DNA from: an uncultured Collinsella sp.
GTDB lineage: Bacteria > Actinomycetota > Coriobacteriia > Coriobacteriales > Coriobacteriaceae
NCBI GenBank assembly: GCA_900556675.1
Contig: USQE01000007.1
Coordinates: 1-16,493 of the forward strand
Direction: 5' to 3'
DNA: 16,493 nt
Below are positions 1-6,454 of the stretch, piece by piece. Under the pieces are notes generated by a model. It made no database searches. It had not been told where the DNA came from and saw nothing but the letters and a program-made list of their open reading frames with translations. The position numbers were made by a program, and so were the translations under genes. Each line of letters opens with the position of its first letter. The stretch's first letter is position 1.

Positions 1-1
1 C

Positions 2-586
2 GAACAGGCACACTACAAATGCGAACCCGCCACAACCATCGAAGAGCTCGAGGCAGTCGCACGATTTGCCAAAAGCAGTTCCTACGCCTCATTTCGTACG
101 GCTGTCAAACTCGCCCGGGCCGGATCCGCATCCCCAGCGGAATCATTGATGTTCGCCGTCCTGGGCGCACCCATGCGCTTTGGCGGATTCGGGTGCTGCA
201 GATTGCCCATGGGAGGCTTACTGCTCAACTATCGTGTCGATTTCGACACCCTTGCGGTCAACATGTCCTCGGGCATCCCCTACGCCATCTGCGACTTATA
301 TTGCCCGGCCGCTGGAGTCGACAACGAATACAACGGAATTGGACATGAGCTTCAAAACGCCCGCATCCACGATGGCAATCGTAACAATGGCCTTAAAGCC
401 ATGGGTATCCACGTCCTGGTTATCAATCGTGACCAAATGAAGGACCTTGTTGCACTCGAAGCCTTCGCCCAAACGATGCATCGACTCGCGGGAGTCCGAT
501 TCCGATATCGCATCAAGGGCTATCGAAAGCGTCAGGCCGCCTGGCTCAACGCCCTGCGGGCCGGAATCGGCCTCGCGCCGGTCTAA
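2..586 (+). CDS. DUF559-like / Vsr-like nuclease-fold protein, 5' end outside window
   Basis: The frame is open from base 2 to a TAA at 584-586, giving 194 visible residues with the start upstream of the window. The first 50 visible residues look like a helical or DNA-binding leader. The C-terminal half has the pattern of small PD-(D/E)XK proteins of the DUF559/Vsr type: a D-x-Y-C-P strand (CDLYCP), then an acidic DNEYNG strand followed by H-E, then D-x-x-R, L and G-I-H-V-L-V-I. Family members are often host-coded proteins beside DNA-repair, restriction or toxin-antitoxin genes; no such partner is visible here. The residues at the usual catalytic places (D, E-x-N) are present, but the lysine of the motif is not obvious. 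Nuclease activity is therefore an inference. The ATG at 146 is internal to the open frame and is probably not the true start. Confidence 0.6.
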   Translation, partial: EQAHYKCEPATTIEELEAVARFAKSSSYASFRTAVKLARAGSASPAESLMFAVLGAPMRFGGFGCCRLPMGGLLLNYRVDFDTLAVNMSSGIPYAICDLYCPAAGVDNEYNGIGHELQNARIHDGNRNNGLKAMGIHVLVINRDQMKDLVALEAFAQTMHRLAGVRFRYRIKGYRKRQAAWLNALRAGIGLAPV

Positions 587-617
587 AAGACTTTTACCCA
601 GTGTTACCTAGCATGGC

Positions 618-820
618 TGGACAGTTAGTTCAGATTTGTATAAACAGACGGCTAATATCGAGGTAGTTTGCCGCCATTCCGGCGCCAATCACCTCATTTG
701 AAGACTCGAAAGATCTGAAATAGCGCAAAATGTGCTCTCCAAAGCGCCGTGGCAGTTCCGCGGTCCCAATTTTGGCAGTCGAAGACCTCTTGGTTTATAC
801 AAATCTGAACTAACTGTCCA
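618..820. mobile_element. MITE-like element, 203 bp with 28-bp perfect terminal inverted repeats
   Basis: Bases 618-645 (beginning TGGACAGTTAGTTC) are the exact reverse complement of 793-820 over all 28 bases. They enclose 147 bp with no transposase. Perfect long terminal repeats around a short non-coding centre are the form of a miniature inverted-repeat transposable element or an internally deleted insertion sequence. No direct target duplication is evident at the outer edges. The element lies between the DUF559-like gene and pth, and about 110 bp remain for a pth promoter downstream of it. The family of the parent element is not recognised. Confidence 0.6.
630..794 (-). pseudogene. unidentified 54-codon open fragment inside the MITE-like element
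   Basis: The minus strand is open from 794 to a TGA at 630-632. The 54-residue product has an ordinary protein-like composition (for example LPRRFGEHILRYF and AANYLDISRLF) but no good start codon or ribosome binding site. It begins directly after an in-frame TAA lying in the right terminal repeat and stops inside the left one. It may be the C-terminal remnant of a gene carried by the parent element, or chance. I do not recognise the family. Confidence 0.25.
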
Positions 821-933
821 CCCCGGCTTCTGACGACTGTCCAACGCCCTCATGCAGCCTCATTCACCCTCCATTTGACAGCAGCAACGGGGTCGCTCAC
901 CATAGCAGGCGACAAATCGACGAAAGGAAGCAC

Positions 934-1563
934 ATGGCAGCTGCACAGCCGCTCAAGATTCGCATGGTTGCCGGACTTGGCAACCCTGGCGATGAGTATG
1001 CCGAGACCCGCCACAACGCCGGCTTTAAGGCAATCGACGAGCTGGCCCGTCAGGCCGGCGTCACGTACTGGAAAAACCAGGCCGGTGCCGAGGTCGCGCT
1101 CATCAACATCAACGACCCCGAGGAAGAGAGCGGCAAGCGGCAGATTGTGCTGGTCAAGCCGCAGTCGTACATGAACACCTCGGGCGGTCCCATCTCCAAG
1201 CTCTGCCGCGAATACAAGATCAAGGCCGAGGAGCTGCTCGTAATCCACGACGAGCTCGATATTCCCGCTGGCGACGTGCGCGTTAAGGTGGGCGGCGGCC
1301 ATGCTGGCCACAACGGCCTGCGCTCCATCATCGACAAGATGGGCAGCCGCGACTTCAGCCGCATCCGCACCGGCATCGGCAACCCTCCCGGCAAGATGGC
1401 TGTCGCCGACTACGTGCTCAAGCAGCTGCGCGCCCGCGAGGCCGAGGACTTCCAGGACACCTGCGCCCGCGCCGCAGATGCCGCCGGCCTGGCAATCGTG
1501 CACGGCGTGATCTACGCCCGCGATCACGTAAACGGCTCCGCCTCCGCCAACGGCAAGCACTAA
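934..1563 (+). CDS. pth: Peptidyl-tRNA hydrolase
   Basis: This cytoplasmic enzyme recycles tRNA by cutting the ester bond of peptidyl-tRNAs that drop off ribosomes. The 209-residue protein has every hallmark of bacterial Pth: GLGNPG with N17, RHNAGF with the catalytic H27, QSYMNTSG with N81, HDELD with D106, and GHNGLRS with N127. These correspond to the N10, H20, N68, D93 and N114 set of the E. coli enzyme. The start at 934 is preceded by AAAGGAAG at a good distance, and the first eight residues are a short extension before the conserved core. A TTGACA at 875-880 could be a -35 element but has no convincing -10. The gene appears to be transcribed alone. Its TAA stop is the first base triplet of a palindrome arm. 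Confidence 0.97.
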   Translation: MAAAQPLKIRMVAGLGNPGDEYAETRHNAGFKAIDELARQAGVTYWKNQAGAEVALININDPEEESGKRQIVLVKPQSYMNTSGGPISKLCREYKIKAEELLVIHDELDIPAGDVRVKVGGGHAGHNGLRSIIDKMGSRDFSRIRTGIGNPPGKMAVADYVLKQLRAREAEDFQDTCARAADAAGLAIVHGVIYARDHVNGSASANGKH

Positions 1564-1600
1564 AACCTACCATTTATGGATGTTTATTTTGGCAGGTTTT
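1561..1600. repeat. Degenerate CTGTCC-family palindrome at the pth stop codon
   Basis: Arms AAAACCTACCA (1562-1572) and TGGCAGGTTTT (1590-1600) pair with one mismatch. The arms match those of the copy at 14279-14321, but the central core has decayed (ATGGAT where GGGGACAG is expected on this strand). The left arm includes the last two bases of the pth TAA stop. Bases 1582-1603 are the exact inverse of 1722-1743, which ties this copy to the next one as a pair in opposite orientation. Confidence 0.6.
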
Positions 1601-1666
1601 ATCTGCGGAAACGCCGCAGCGGCCGCGTCGCAATAAACCCTGTGCCGCCATACGTATGCAGCGCTC

Positions 1667-1717
1667 CAAAGGGTGCCGGCCTCACCGATGCGCGAGACCG
1701 GCCCCCTTTGCCGTTTT
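1667..1717 (+). terminator. Likely terminator hairpin downstream of pth
   Basis: Bases 1667-1683 pair with 1694-1710 over 17 positions with two mismatches (outer CAAAGGG/CCCTTTG, inner GCCGG/CCGGC and CTC/GAG). The loop is ten bases, and CCGTTTT follows. The U-run is short, so termination strength is uncertain. A smaller hairpin (CTGCGG/CCGCAG) lies at 1603-1618. Confidence 0.45.
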
Positions 1718-1724
1718 GCCTGAT

Positions 1725-1765
1725 AAAACCTGCCAAAATAAACCTGTCCCTTTTTGGCAGGTCAC
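1725..1765. repeat. CTGTCC-family palindrome upstream of nfnA
   Basis: Arms ACCTGCCAAAA (1728-1738) and TTTTGGCAGGT (1752-1762) are perfectly complementary over 11 bp and enclose the core TAAACCTGTCCCT. Its arms match those at 14279-14321. It lies before the nfnA promoter and after the pth hairpins. Confidence 0.7.
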
Positions 1766-1811
1766 TTTTCCCGCCTGCCAAAGATACACGTAAGCGACAT
1801 GCCCATGAGGG

Positions 1812-1817
1812 TATAAT
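1812..1817 (+). promoter_or_regulatory. Candidate -10 element for nfnAB
   Basis: A perfect TATAAT lies 106 bases before the nfnA start. No good -35 hexamer stands 16-18 bases upstream, so this is a -10-led candidate. The leader it would create is about 100 nt and contains the hairpin at 1864-1904. Confidence 0.45.
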
Positions 1818-1863
1818 TTGCATCGTATGTCTGCACAACGCCTGTGCGCGTACGGTTTTATTC

Positions 1864-1904
1864 GGGCTACCGTCCATTTCCGTGGAGGCACGGTTCGGCA
1901 GCCC
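1864..1904 (+). other. Structured leader hairpin before nfnA
   Basis: GGGCT (1864-1868) pairs with AGCCC (1900-1904) and ACCGT (1869-1873) with ACGGT (1890-1894), making a bulged stem in the nfnA leader just ahead of the ribosome binding site. It fits no riboswitch class I recognise and may only be a stabilising structure. Confidence 0.3.
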
Positions 1905-1922
1905 TAACAAGAGAGGGGTTCT

Positions 1923-2762
1923 ATGTATAAGATCCTGGAGAAGACGCAGTTCTCGGAGAAGGTGTTCAAGTTCCGCATCGAGGCGCCCGCAATCGCCAAG
2001 CATGCGCACGCTGGACAGTTCCTCATGGTTCGCGCCAACGAGACGGGCGAGCGCGTCCCGTTTACCCTGGCCGGCTGGAACGGTGACGAGGGCTGGGTCG
2101 AGTTCATCTTCATGGTGATCGGCAAGACCACCGAGATGCTTTCCACCTACGAGGCCGGCGAGTCGCTGCGCGACGTCGTGGGCCCGCTGGGCGTTCCCAC
2201 CGAGATGGCCGAGGGCCCCTGTGCCGTCATTGGCGGCGGCGTCGGCCTGGCAATTGCCTTCCCGGTCGCCAAGCACCTGGTCGAGACCGGTCATGAGGTC
2301 CACGCCATCATGGGCGCCCGCACCAAGGACCTCCTGCTCATGGAAGACCAGTTCCGCGAGCTCCTCGACGAGGACCACATCCACATCACCACTGACGACG
2401 GCTCCTACGGCGAGCAGGGCGTTGTCACCGCTCCGCTGGAGCGTCTGCTGCAGGACAAGGCCGTGAGCCAGGTCTTCTGCGTCGGCCCCGTTCCGATGAT
2501 GAAGTTCTCGACCCTCACCGCCCAGAAGTACGACACCCCCATCACCGCGTCGCTCAACCCCATCATGGTTGACGGCACCGGTATGTGCGGCTGCTGCCGC
2601 GTCGAGGTGGGCGGCGTGACCAAGTTCGCTTGCGTCGACGGCCCCGACTTCGATGCCACCCTGGTCGACTGGGATGACCTTCGTGCCCGCCAGGCCGCTT
2701 ACCGTTCCGAAGAGGGCGAGTCCCTCAAGGCCTATGAGGAAAAGAGCTGCGCATGCCACTAG
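1923..2762 (+). CDS. nfnA: NfnA-type ferredoxin:NADP oxidoreductase small subunit (FAD, 2Fe-2S)
   Basis: This 279-residue protein belongs to the PyrK/ferredoxin-NADP reductase alpha family. Its partner is the glutamate-synthase-like protein encoded next. RVPFTLA (44-50) is the FAD-binding strand and GGGVGLA (104-110) the nucleotide-binding loop. At the C-terminus D217-x4-C222-x2-C225-x11-C237 fits a [2Fe-2S] site in which Asp replaces the first Cys of PyrK, the arrangement described for NfnA. By family knowledge, NfnAB bifurcates electrons between NADH, NADPH and ferredoxin, which suits fermentative anaerobes. The GAGAGGGG sequence just before ATG 1923 fixes the start. Databases often name it sulfide/dihydroorotate dehydrogenase-like. 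The last 10 bases overlap the next gene. Confidence 0.88.
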   Translation: MYKILEKTQFSEKVFKFRIEAPAIAKHAHAGQFLMVRANETGERVPFTLAGWNGDEGWVEFIFMVIGKTTEMLSTYEAGESLRDVVGPLGVPTEMAEGPCAVIGGGVGLAIAFPVAKHLVETGHEVHAIMGARTKDLLLMEDQFRELLDEDHIHITTDDGSYGEQGVVTAPLERLLQDKAVSQVFCVGPVPMMKFSTLTAQKYDTPITASLNPIMVDGTGMCGCCRVEVGGVTKFACVDGPDFDATLVDWDDLRARQAAYRSEEGESLKAYEEKSCACH

Positions 2763-4162
2763 TTAACGGTCGTTTCGTTGCCGATATGAAGTCGCCCCGC
2801 ACCCCCGATAACGAGGAGCCGGCTGCCGAGCGCGCCTGCGACTTCCGCCCCGTCGACAAGGGCTTCACCGAGGAGATGGCGCTGGCCGAGGCCGAGCGCT
2901 GCCTCAACTGCAAGAAGCCGTTCTGTGTTGAGGGCTGCCCCGTCAACATCAACATCCCCCGCTTTATCGAGCAGATCCGCGAGAAGGACTTCGGCGGCGC
3001 TCTCGATACCATCCGCGAGGACTCCATGCTTCCCGCCATCTGCGGCCGCGTCTGCCCGCAGGAGAACCAGTGCGAGGGCAAGTGCATCCGTGGTAAGAAG
3101 TCCGAGCCCGTGGCCATCGGCCAGCTCGAGCGCTTCCTGGGTGACCGCCCCGAGCTCGCTTCCACGCCCAAGATGGCCCCCAAGAACGGCAAGAAGGTCG
3201 CCGTCGTCGGCTCTGGCCCGTCCGGCATCACCTGCGCTGGCGAGCTCGCCCGTAACGGCTTTGACGTCACCGTCTTCGAGGCATTCTTCACCGGCGGCGG
3301 CGTGCTGGTCTACGGCATCCCCGAGTTCCGTCTGCCCAAGGCAGTCGTCAAGCGCGAGATTGACGGCCTGGAGGACATGGGCGTCAAGTTTGAGTACAAC
3401 TCCGTCGTGGGCAACATGGCCACGGCCGAGGAGCTGTTCGAGCAGGGCTTCGACGCCATCTACGTGGCGACTGGCGCCGGCCTGCCCAAGTTCCTCAACG
3501 TCCCCGGCGAGAACCTGCCCAACGTCTTCTTCGCGAACGAGTACCTCACCCGCGTGAACCTGATGAAGGCCAACAAGTTCCCCGAGTACGACACCCCCAC
3601 CAAGCACGGCAAGAACGTCGTCGTCTTTGGTGGCGGCAACGTGGCTATGGACGCCGTCCGTACCGCCAAGCGCCTGGGCGCCGAGCACGCCATCATCGCC
3701 TATCGTCGTACCGAGGATGAGATGCCCTGCCGTCGCGCTGAGCTGCACCATGCCAAGGCCGAGGGCGTCGAGGTTCTACCGCTCGTCTCCCCGCTCGAGT
3801 TTGTCGCTGGCGAGGACGGCTCCGTGTGCGCCGTCAAGGTCCAGAAGATGGAGCTCGGCGAGCCCGACGAGTCCGGCCGCCGTCGCCCGGTGCCCATCGA
3901 GGGCGCCATCGAGGAGATCCCCTGCGACGTCGCGATCTCGGCTATCGGCACCAACGCCAACCCCTTCGCAAAGAAGATCGGCGGCAAGATGGAGCTCAAC
4001 AAGTGGGGCTACATCGTTGCCGACGAGGAGACCGGCCAGACCACCGATCCCCGTATCTGGGCCGGCGGCGACATCGTCACCGGTGCCGCTACGGTCATTC
4101 TGGCGATGGGCGCCGGCAAGAAGGCCGCCGCTTCGATCACCAAGAGCCTGCTGGGCGAGTAA
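2753..4162 (+). CDS. nfnB: NfnB / NADPH-dependent glutamate synthase-like large subunit (GltA)
   Basis: This 469-residue flavoprotein resembles the glutamate synthase small subunit. The N-terminal domain carries two [4Fe-4S] cysteine sets, C50/C53/C58/C62 and C97/C101/C107/C111. An FAD dinucleotide fold follows (VVGSGPSG, 151-158), then an NADPH fold (VVVFGGGNVAMDA, near residue 290), and a C-terminal GGDIVTG segment that closes the FAD site. No large glutamate synthase subunit is nearby and an NfnA gene overlaps its start by 10 bases. I therefore infer an NfnAB complex rather than true glutamate synthase; databases commonly label the family gltA. The start ATG lies inside the nfnA stop region, so translation is probably coupled. 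The operon ends at a strong terminator. Confidence 0.88.
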   Translation: MPLVNGRFVADMKSPRTPDNEEPAAERACDFRPVDKGFTEEMALAEAERCLNCKKPFCVEGCPVNINIPRFIEQIREKDFGGALDTIREDSMLPAICGRVCPQENQCEGKCIRGKKSEPVAIGQLERFLGDRPELASTPKMAPKNGKKVAVVGSGPSGITCAGELARNGFDVTVFEAFFTGGGVLVYGIPEFRLPKAVVKREIDGLEDMGVKFEYNSVVGNMATAEELFEQGFDAIYVATGAGLPKFLNVPGENLPNVFFANEYLTRVNLMKANKFPEYDTPTKHGKNVVVFGGGNVAMDAVRTAKRLGAEHAIIAYRRTEDEMPCRRAELHHAKAEGVEVLPLVSPLEFVAGEDGSVCAVKVQKMELGEPDESGRRRPVPIEGAIEEIPCDVAISAIGTNANPFAKKIGGKMELNKWGYIVADEETGQTTDPRIWAGGDIVTGAATVILAMGAGKKAAASITKSLLGE

Positions 4163-4190
4163 TCACCTACAGCGCTAGCCACCAAACGGC

Positions 4191-4229
4191 AAAGTCCCCG
4201 TCGAGCACACGCCCGGCGGGGACTTTTTC
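4191..4229 (+). terminator. Rho-independent terminator of nfnAB
   Basis: AAAGTCCCCG (4191-4200) pairs with CGGGGACTTT (4217-4226) with further inner pairs, followed by a run of Ts ending at 4228. It lies 29 bases after the nfnB stop. Confidence 0.85.
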
Positions 4230-4243
4230 TATACCGGCCGCCC

Positions 4244-4282
4244 AAACCACCACAAAGGTGCCTGTCCCCTTTGCGGTGGTTT
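4244..4282. repeat. CTGTCC-family palindrome between convergent nfnB and the kinase-like gene
   Basis: AAACCACCACAAAGG (4244-4258) pairs with 4268-4282 over 15 bp with one mismatch, around TGCCTGTCC. T-runs or A-runs flank both sides, so it may end transcription in both directions. It lies 8 bases beyond the original stop (TTA at 4291-4293) of the minus-strand kinase-like gene that existed before the IS insertion. Confidence 0.7.
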
Positions 4283-4298
4283 TTGGTCGGTTAGCCTT

Positions 4299-4306
4299 CG
4301 AGCTGC
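4299..4306. repeat. Left target-site duplication of the IS256-family element
   Basis: CGAGCTGC here recurs directly at the other end of the element. The identity continues for one base (G), so 8 or 9 bp are possible. Eight bp makes both terminal repeats 24 bp starting with G. IS256-family elements duplicate 8-9 bp. Confidence 0.8.
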
Positions 4307-4355
4307 GATCGCGTCGAAAATGTTGGTGTAAGGGTGACGCCCTAGCGCCCGTTTA

Positions 4356-4421
4356 ACGAAGAACGGCCTTCGTCCTAGAATCTGAAATCACCACAACAAC
4401 AGGTTCTAGGAAAGGACGAAG
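4356..4421 (+). promoter_or_regulatory. Transposase leader with mutually exclusive hairpins over the ribosome binding site
   Basis: CTTCGTCC (4368-4375) plus TAGAA (4376-4380) can pair with GGACGAAG (4414-4421) plus TTCTA (4404-4408), enclosing the AGGAAAGGA ribosome binding site. The same CTTCGT can instead pair with ACGAAG at 4356-4361. The two folds exclude each other. Sequestering the start region in read-through transcripts is a known way for insertion sequences to limit transposase; its use here is inference. Confidence 0.4.
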
Positions 4422-4427
4422 ACCGCT

Positions 4428-5708
4428 ATGGGAATCTTATCAGACCCGACGCCGGACATGCTCGCCATGCCCCGTTTCGACGACGGCGCCATCGACATGC
4501 AGGAGCTGCTTCGCAGATTAGCCGAGCAGGTCGTGAACGCCGTGATGGACGCCGAGGCCGACCAGCTGTGCGCTGGCGGGGCGAACAGCCGAAACGGCTA
4601 CCACGAGAGGTCGCTCGCCACCTGCGTCGGCACGCTGACGCTGCGCATCCCCAAGCTGCGCTCCGGCAGCTTCTTCCCCGAGGACGTGCTCGAGCGCTAC
4701 CAGCGCGTCGACCGCGCCCTCGTGGCCGCCGTGGCCGAGATGTACGCCACGGGCACCAGCACCCGCAAGGTGCAGAGGGTGGCCGAGAAGATGGGCGTCT
4801 CCAGGCTCTCGAAGGACCAGGTGAGCGCCATCGCCTCGAGCTTGGACGCAGACATCGAGGACCTATGCGGAAGGCCGCTCGGCGGCTCGCCGGTGCCCTA
4901 CGTCTGGCTCGACGCGACCTACGTCAAGTGCCGCCGCGAGGGGCGCGTCGCCTCCACCGCCGTGGTCACCGCCATCGGCTGCGATGCGGGCGGCTGGAGG
5001 CGCGTCCTGGGCGTCGACGTGGTCGACACCGAGTCCTACGACTCGTGGCTCGCCTTCCTGCGGGCTATCCGCTCGCGCGGGGCGGCGGGCGTGCGGCTCG
5101 TCGTCTCGGACGCCCACCCGGGGCTCGTCCGGGCGCTCGGCGAGGTCTTCCAGGGCGCCGCGTGGCAGCGCTGCGCGGTCCACCTCATGCGCGACTGCAT
5201 GCGCGAGGCCGGCTCCTGGCAGCTCAGGCGCCGCGTGGGCAGGATCGTGTCGCAGGTGTTCCGCGGGCGCGACGCCGCCACCGTGACGGCCATGTACCAC
5301 GCGGCGTGCGACATGCTGGAGGGGTGCTGCCCCAGGGCGGCGGCGGTGCTGGAGGAGGCCGAGCCCGACGCGCTGGCCTACCTCGACTTCCCGCCGGCCC
5401 ACTGGAAGCGCCTGCGCACCAACAACGTGCAGGAGAGGACCAACCGGGAGATAAAGCGCAGGTCGCGCGTCGTGCAGGTGTTCCCCTCCACGGGCTCGCT
5501 GGTGCGGCTCGCGGGCGCGGTCATGTGCGAGCAGGACGAGATATGGCAGGAGTCCAGGTACTTCTCGGAGGTGAGGATGAACGAGCTCTACGATGACGGT
5601 CGCACTCGGGGAATCGACGGTCCCGTCGAGTGGGCGCGGCTTGAGGCGGAGGCCAGGAAGATGCTCGAGTCCGGCCTCGAGCTTGCGGACAGGGTCGAGG
5701 CGGCATAG
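4428..5708 (+). CDS. IS256-family (Mutator-type) transposase
   Basis: This is a full-length 426-residue DDE transposase. The first acid is D162 in VWLDATYVK, the second D228 in VVSDAHPGL, and the third most likely E336 in NNVQERTNREIKRR. WQRCAVHL (246-253) supplies the family's W-x2-C-x2-H signature between the second D and the E. The N-terminal 150 residues include the NSRNGYHERS and TLRIPKLRSGSFFP segments typical of the group. AGGAAAGGA lies about 11 bases before the ATG. Codon use is richer in AGG and G/C third positions than in the flanking genes, fitting a transferred element. No frameshift or missing catalytic residue is visible, so the protein should be functional. Confidence 0.95.
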   Translation: MGILSDPTPDMLAMPRFDDGAIDMQELLRRLAEQVVNAVMDAEADQLCAGGANSRNGYHERSLATCVGTLTLRIPKLRSGSFFPEDVLERYQRVDRALVAAVAEMYATGTSTRKVQRVAEKMGVSRLSKDQVSAIASSLDADIEDLCGRPLGGSPVPYVWLDATYVKCRREGRVASTAVVTAIGCDAGGWRRVLGVDVVDTESYDSWLAFLRAIRSRGAAGVRLVVSDAHPGLVRALGEVFQGAAWQRCAVHLMRDCMREAGSWQLRRRVGRIVSQVFRGRDAATVTAMYHAACDMLEGCCPRAAAVLEEAEPDALAYLDFPPAHWKRLRTNNVQERTNREIKRRSRVVQVFPSTGSLVRLAGAVMCEQDEIWQESRYFSEVRMNELYDDGRTRGIDGPVEWARLEAEARKMLESGLELADRVEAA

Positions 5709-5785
5709 GATATCAACCGTGTTCCAGATTCCAGGACGCCGGGCCGACTCACTTCGGATCGGGCTCTACACCAACTTTCTCGACA

Positions 5786-6406
5786 CTACCCGAGCTGCGC
5801 TACTTTGTAGCGGTAGGCAGCGGCGATAACGTCTTTACAGCCTTCGCGGCCCAGCTTGGCGCGGTTGACGACGATGTCCTTGCCGCTCGTCATCTTCCAC
5901 TTTCCGGCGCTGTAGCGCTTATAGAACGCCTCGCGCGCCTTCTGCTGTTGCTTGACCAGCTTGGCGCCCTTCTTTTTGTTGAGGCCGCGCTTCTTGCGCA
6001 CGATCTCGACGCGGTCCTCAAAGGGCGCAGTCACCAGCACGGCGATGTGATTGGGGTTGTTGCGCAGCAGATAATCGGACAGACGGCCTTCGATAATGCA
6101 GCTCTCGGTCTCACCCAGATCCAAAATCACCTGGCTCATCTTTTGGAACAACTTGTCCGAGTACGAACGCGCATCGTAGCGGTCGGGCAGAAACGCCATG
6201 TTCTCCACGGCCAGACGCTCGTCGTAGGCGGCCATCTTGTCGAGCGACTCGCCCGCGCGCAGCGAAGCACGCACCAGCAGCTCGTTATCGTACAGCGGAA
6301 TCCCCAGCTCATCGGCGAGGATACGACCAATCTCGTGGCCCTCGGCGCCAAAGTCGCGCGCGATGGTAATGACCACAGGACTCTTCTTATTCTCCAGATC
6401 GCTCAT
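5786..6406 (-). CDS. Cytidylate kinase-like family protein, C-terminus rewritten by the IS
   Basis: The 206-residue protein matches the Cytidylate_kin2 group: VVITIARDFGAEGHEIGRILA (11-31), then LGIPLYDNELL, and a basic LID-like region with RKKRGLNKKKG. The loop GAEGHEIG (20-27) stands where a Walker A motif would be but has no lysine, as is usual for this group, so substrate and activity are uncertain. I start at ATG 6406, which has GAGAAAGGA upstream; the longer frame to 6451 would run through a palindrome and the preceding stop. It is the last gene after the ABC importer. The IS changed its end: the uninterrupted gene would read QLEG then TAA (4291-4293), and it now reads QLG with a TAG made of IS bases 5786-5788. 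Confidence 0.85.
   Translation of the reverse strand: MSDLENKKSPVVITIARDFGAEGHEIGRILADELGIPLYDNELLVRASLRAGESLDKMAAYDERLAVENMAFLPDRYDARSYSDKLFQKMSQVILDLGETESCIIEGRLSDYLLRNNPNHIAVLVTAPFEDRVEIVRKKRGLNKKKGAKLVKQQQKAREAFYKRYSAGKWKMTSGKDIVVNRAKLGREGCKDVIAAAYRYKVAQLG
5791..5798. repeat. Right target-site duplication of the IS256-family element
   Basis: Second copy of CGAGCTGC, directly repeated from 4299-4306. It encodes, on the minus strand, part of the C-terminal A-Q-L of the kinase-like protein. Confidence 0.8.
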
Positions 6407-6423
6407 CGCGATTCCTTTCTCTA

Positions 6424-6452
6424 TGTGACAAAGGGACTGTCCCTTTGCCACA
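6424..6452. repeat. CTGTCC-family palindrome between permease and kinase-like genes
   Basis: TGTGACAAAGGGAC (6424-6437) pairs with 6439-6452 with one mismatch around a single central T, so the core is GGGACTGTCCC. It starts 2 bases past the permease stop and ends 17 bases before the kinase-like start, so it may act as a partial terminator or mRNA stabiliser within the operon. Confidence 0.7.
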
Positions 6453-6454
6453 TT

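Larger units (their letters stand above)
4307..5790 (+). mobile_element. IS256-family insertion sequence, complete
   Basis: The 1484-bp element carries one transposase gene. Its ends, 4307-4330 and 5767-5790, are 24-bp imperfect inverted repeats (19 of 24 match; the shared inner part is GTTGGTGTA). It is bounded by the CGAGCTGC direct duplication. It inserted into the last codons of a minus-strand cytidylate-kinase-like gene. The duplication is perfect and the transposase intact, which suggests a fairly recent and possibly still active copy. Confidence 0.85.

Noticed and set aside
875..906. TTGACA at 875-880 as a pth promoter
   Set aside because: The hexamer is perfect, but no acceptable -10 follows at 16-18 bases, so it is mentioned only as a possibility.
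1599..3751. Long minus-strand open frames opposite nfnA and nfnB
   Set aside because: They are antisense to genes with intact cofactor motifs and lack recognisable domains.
4568..5596. A 342-codon plus-strand frame inside the transposase gene
   Set aside because: It is a frame-shifted reading of the transposase with Arg/Gly-rich composition; the real frame has the DDE residues.
6407..6451. Upstream start (ATG 6451) for the kinase-like gene
   Set aside because: It would translate the palindrome at 6424-6452, has no ribosome binding site, and the ATG at 6406 has a good one.
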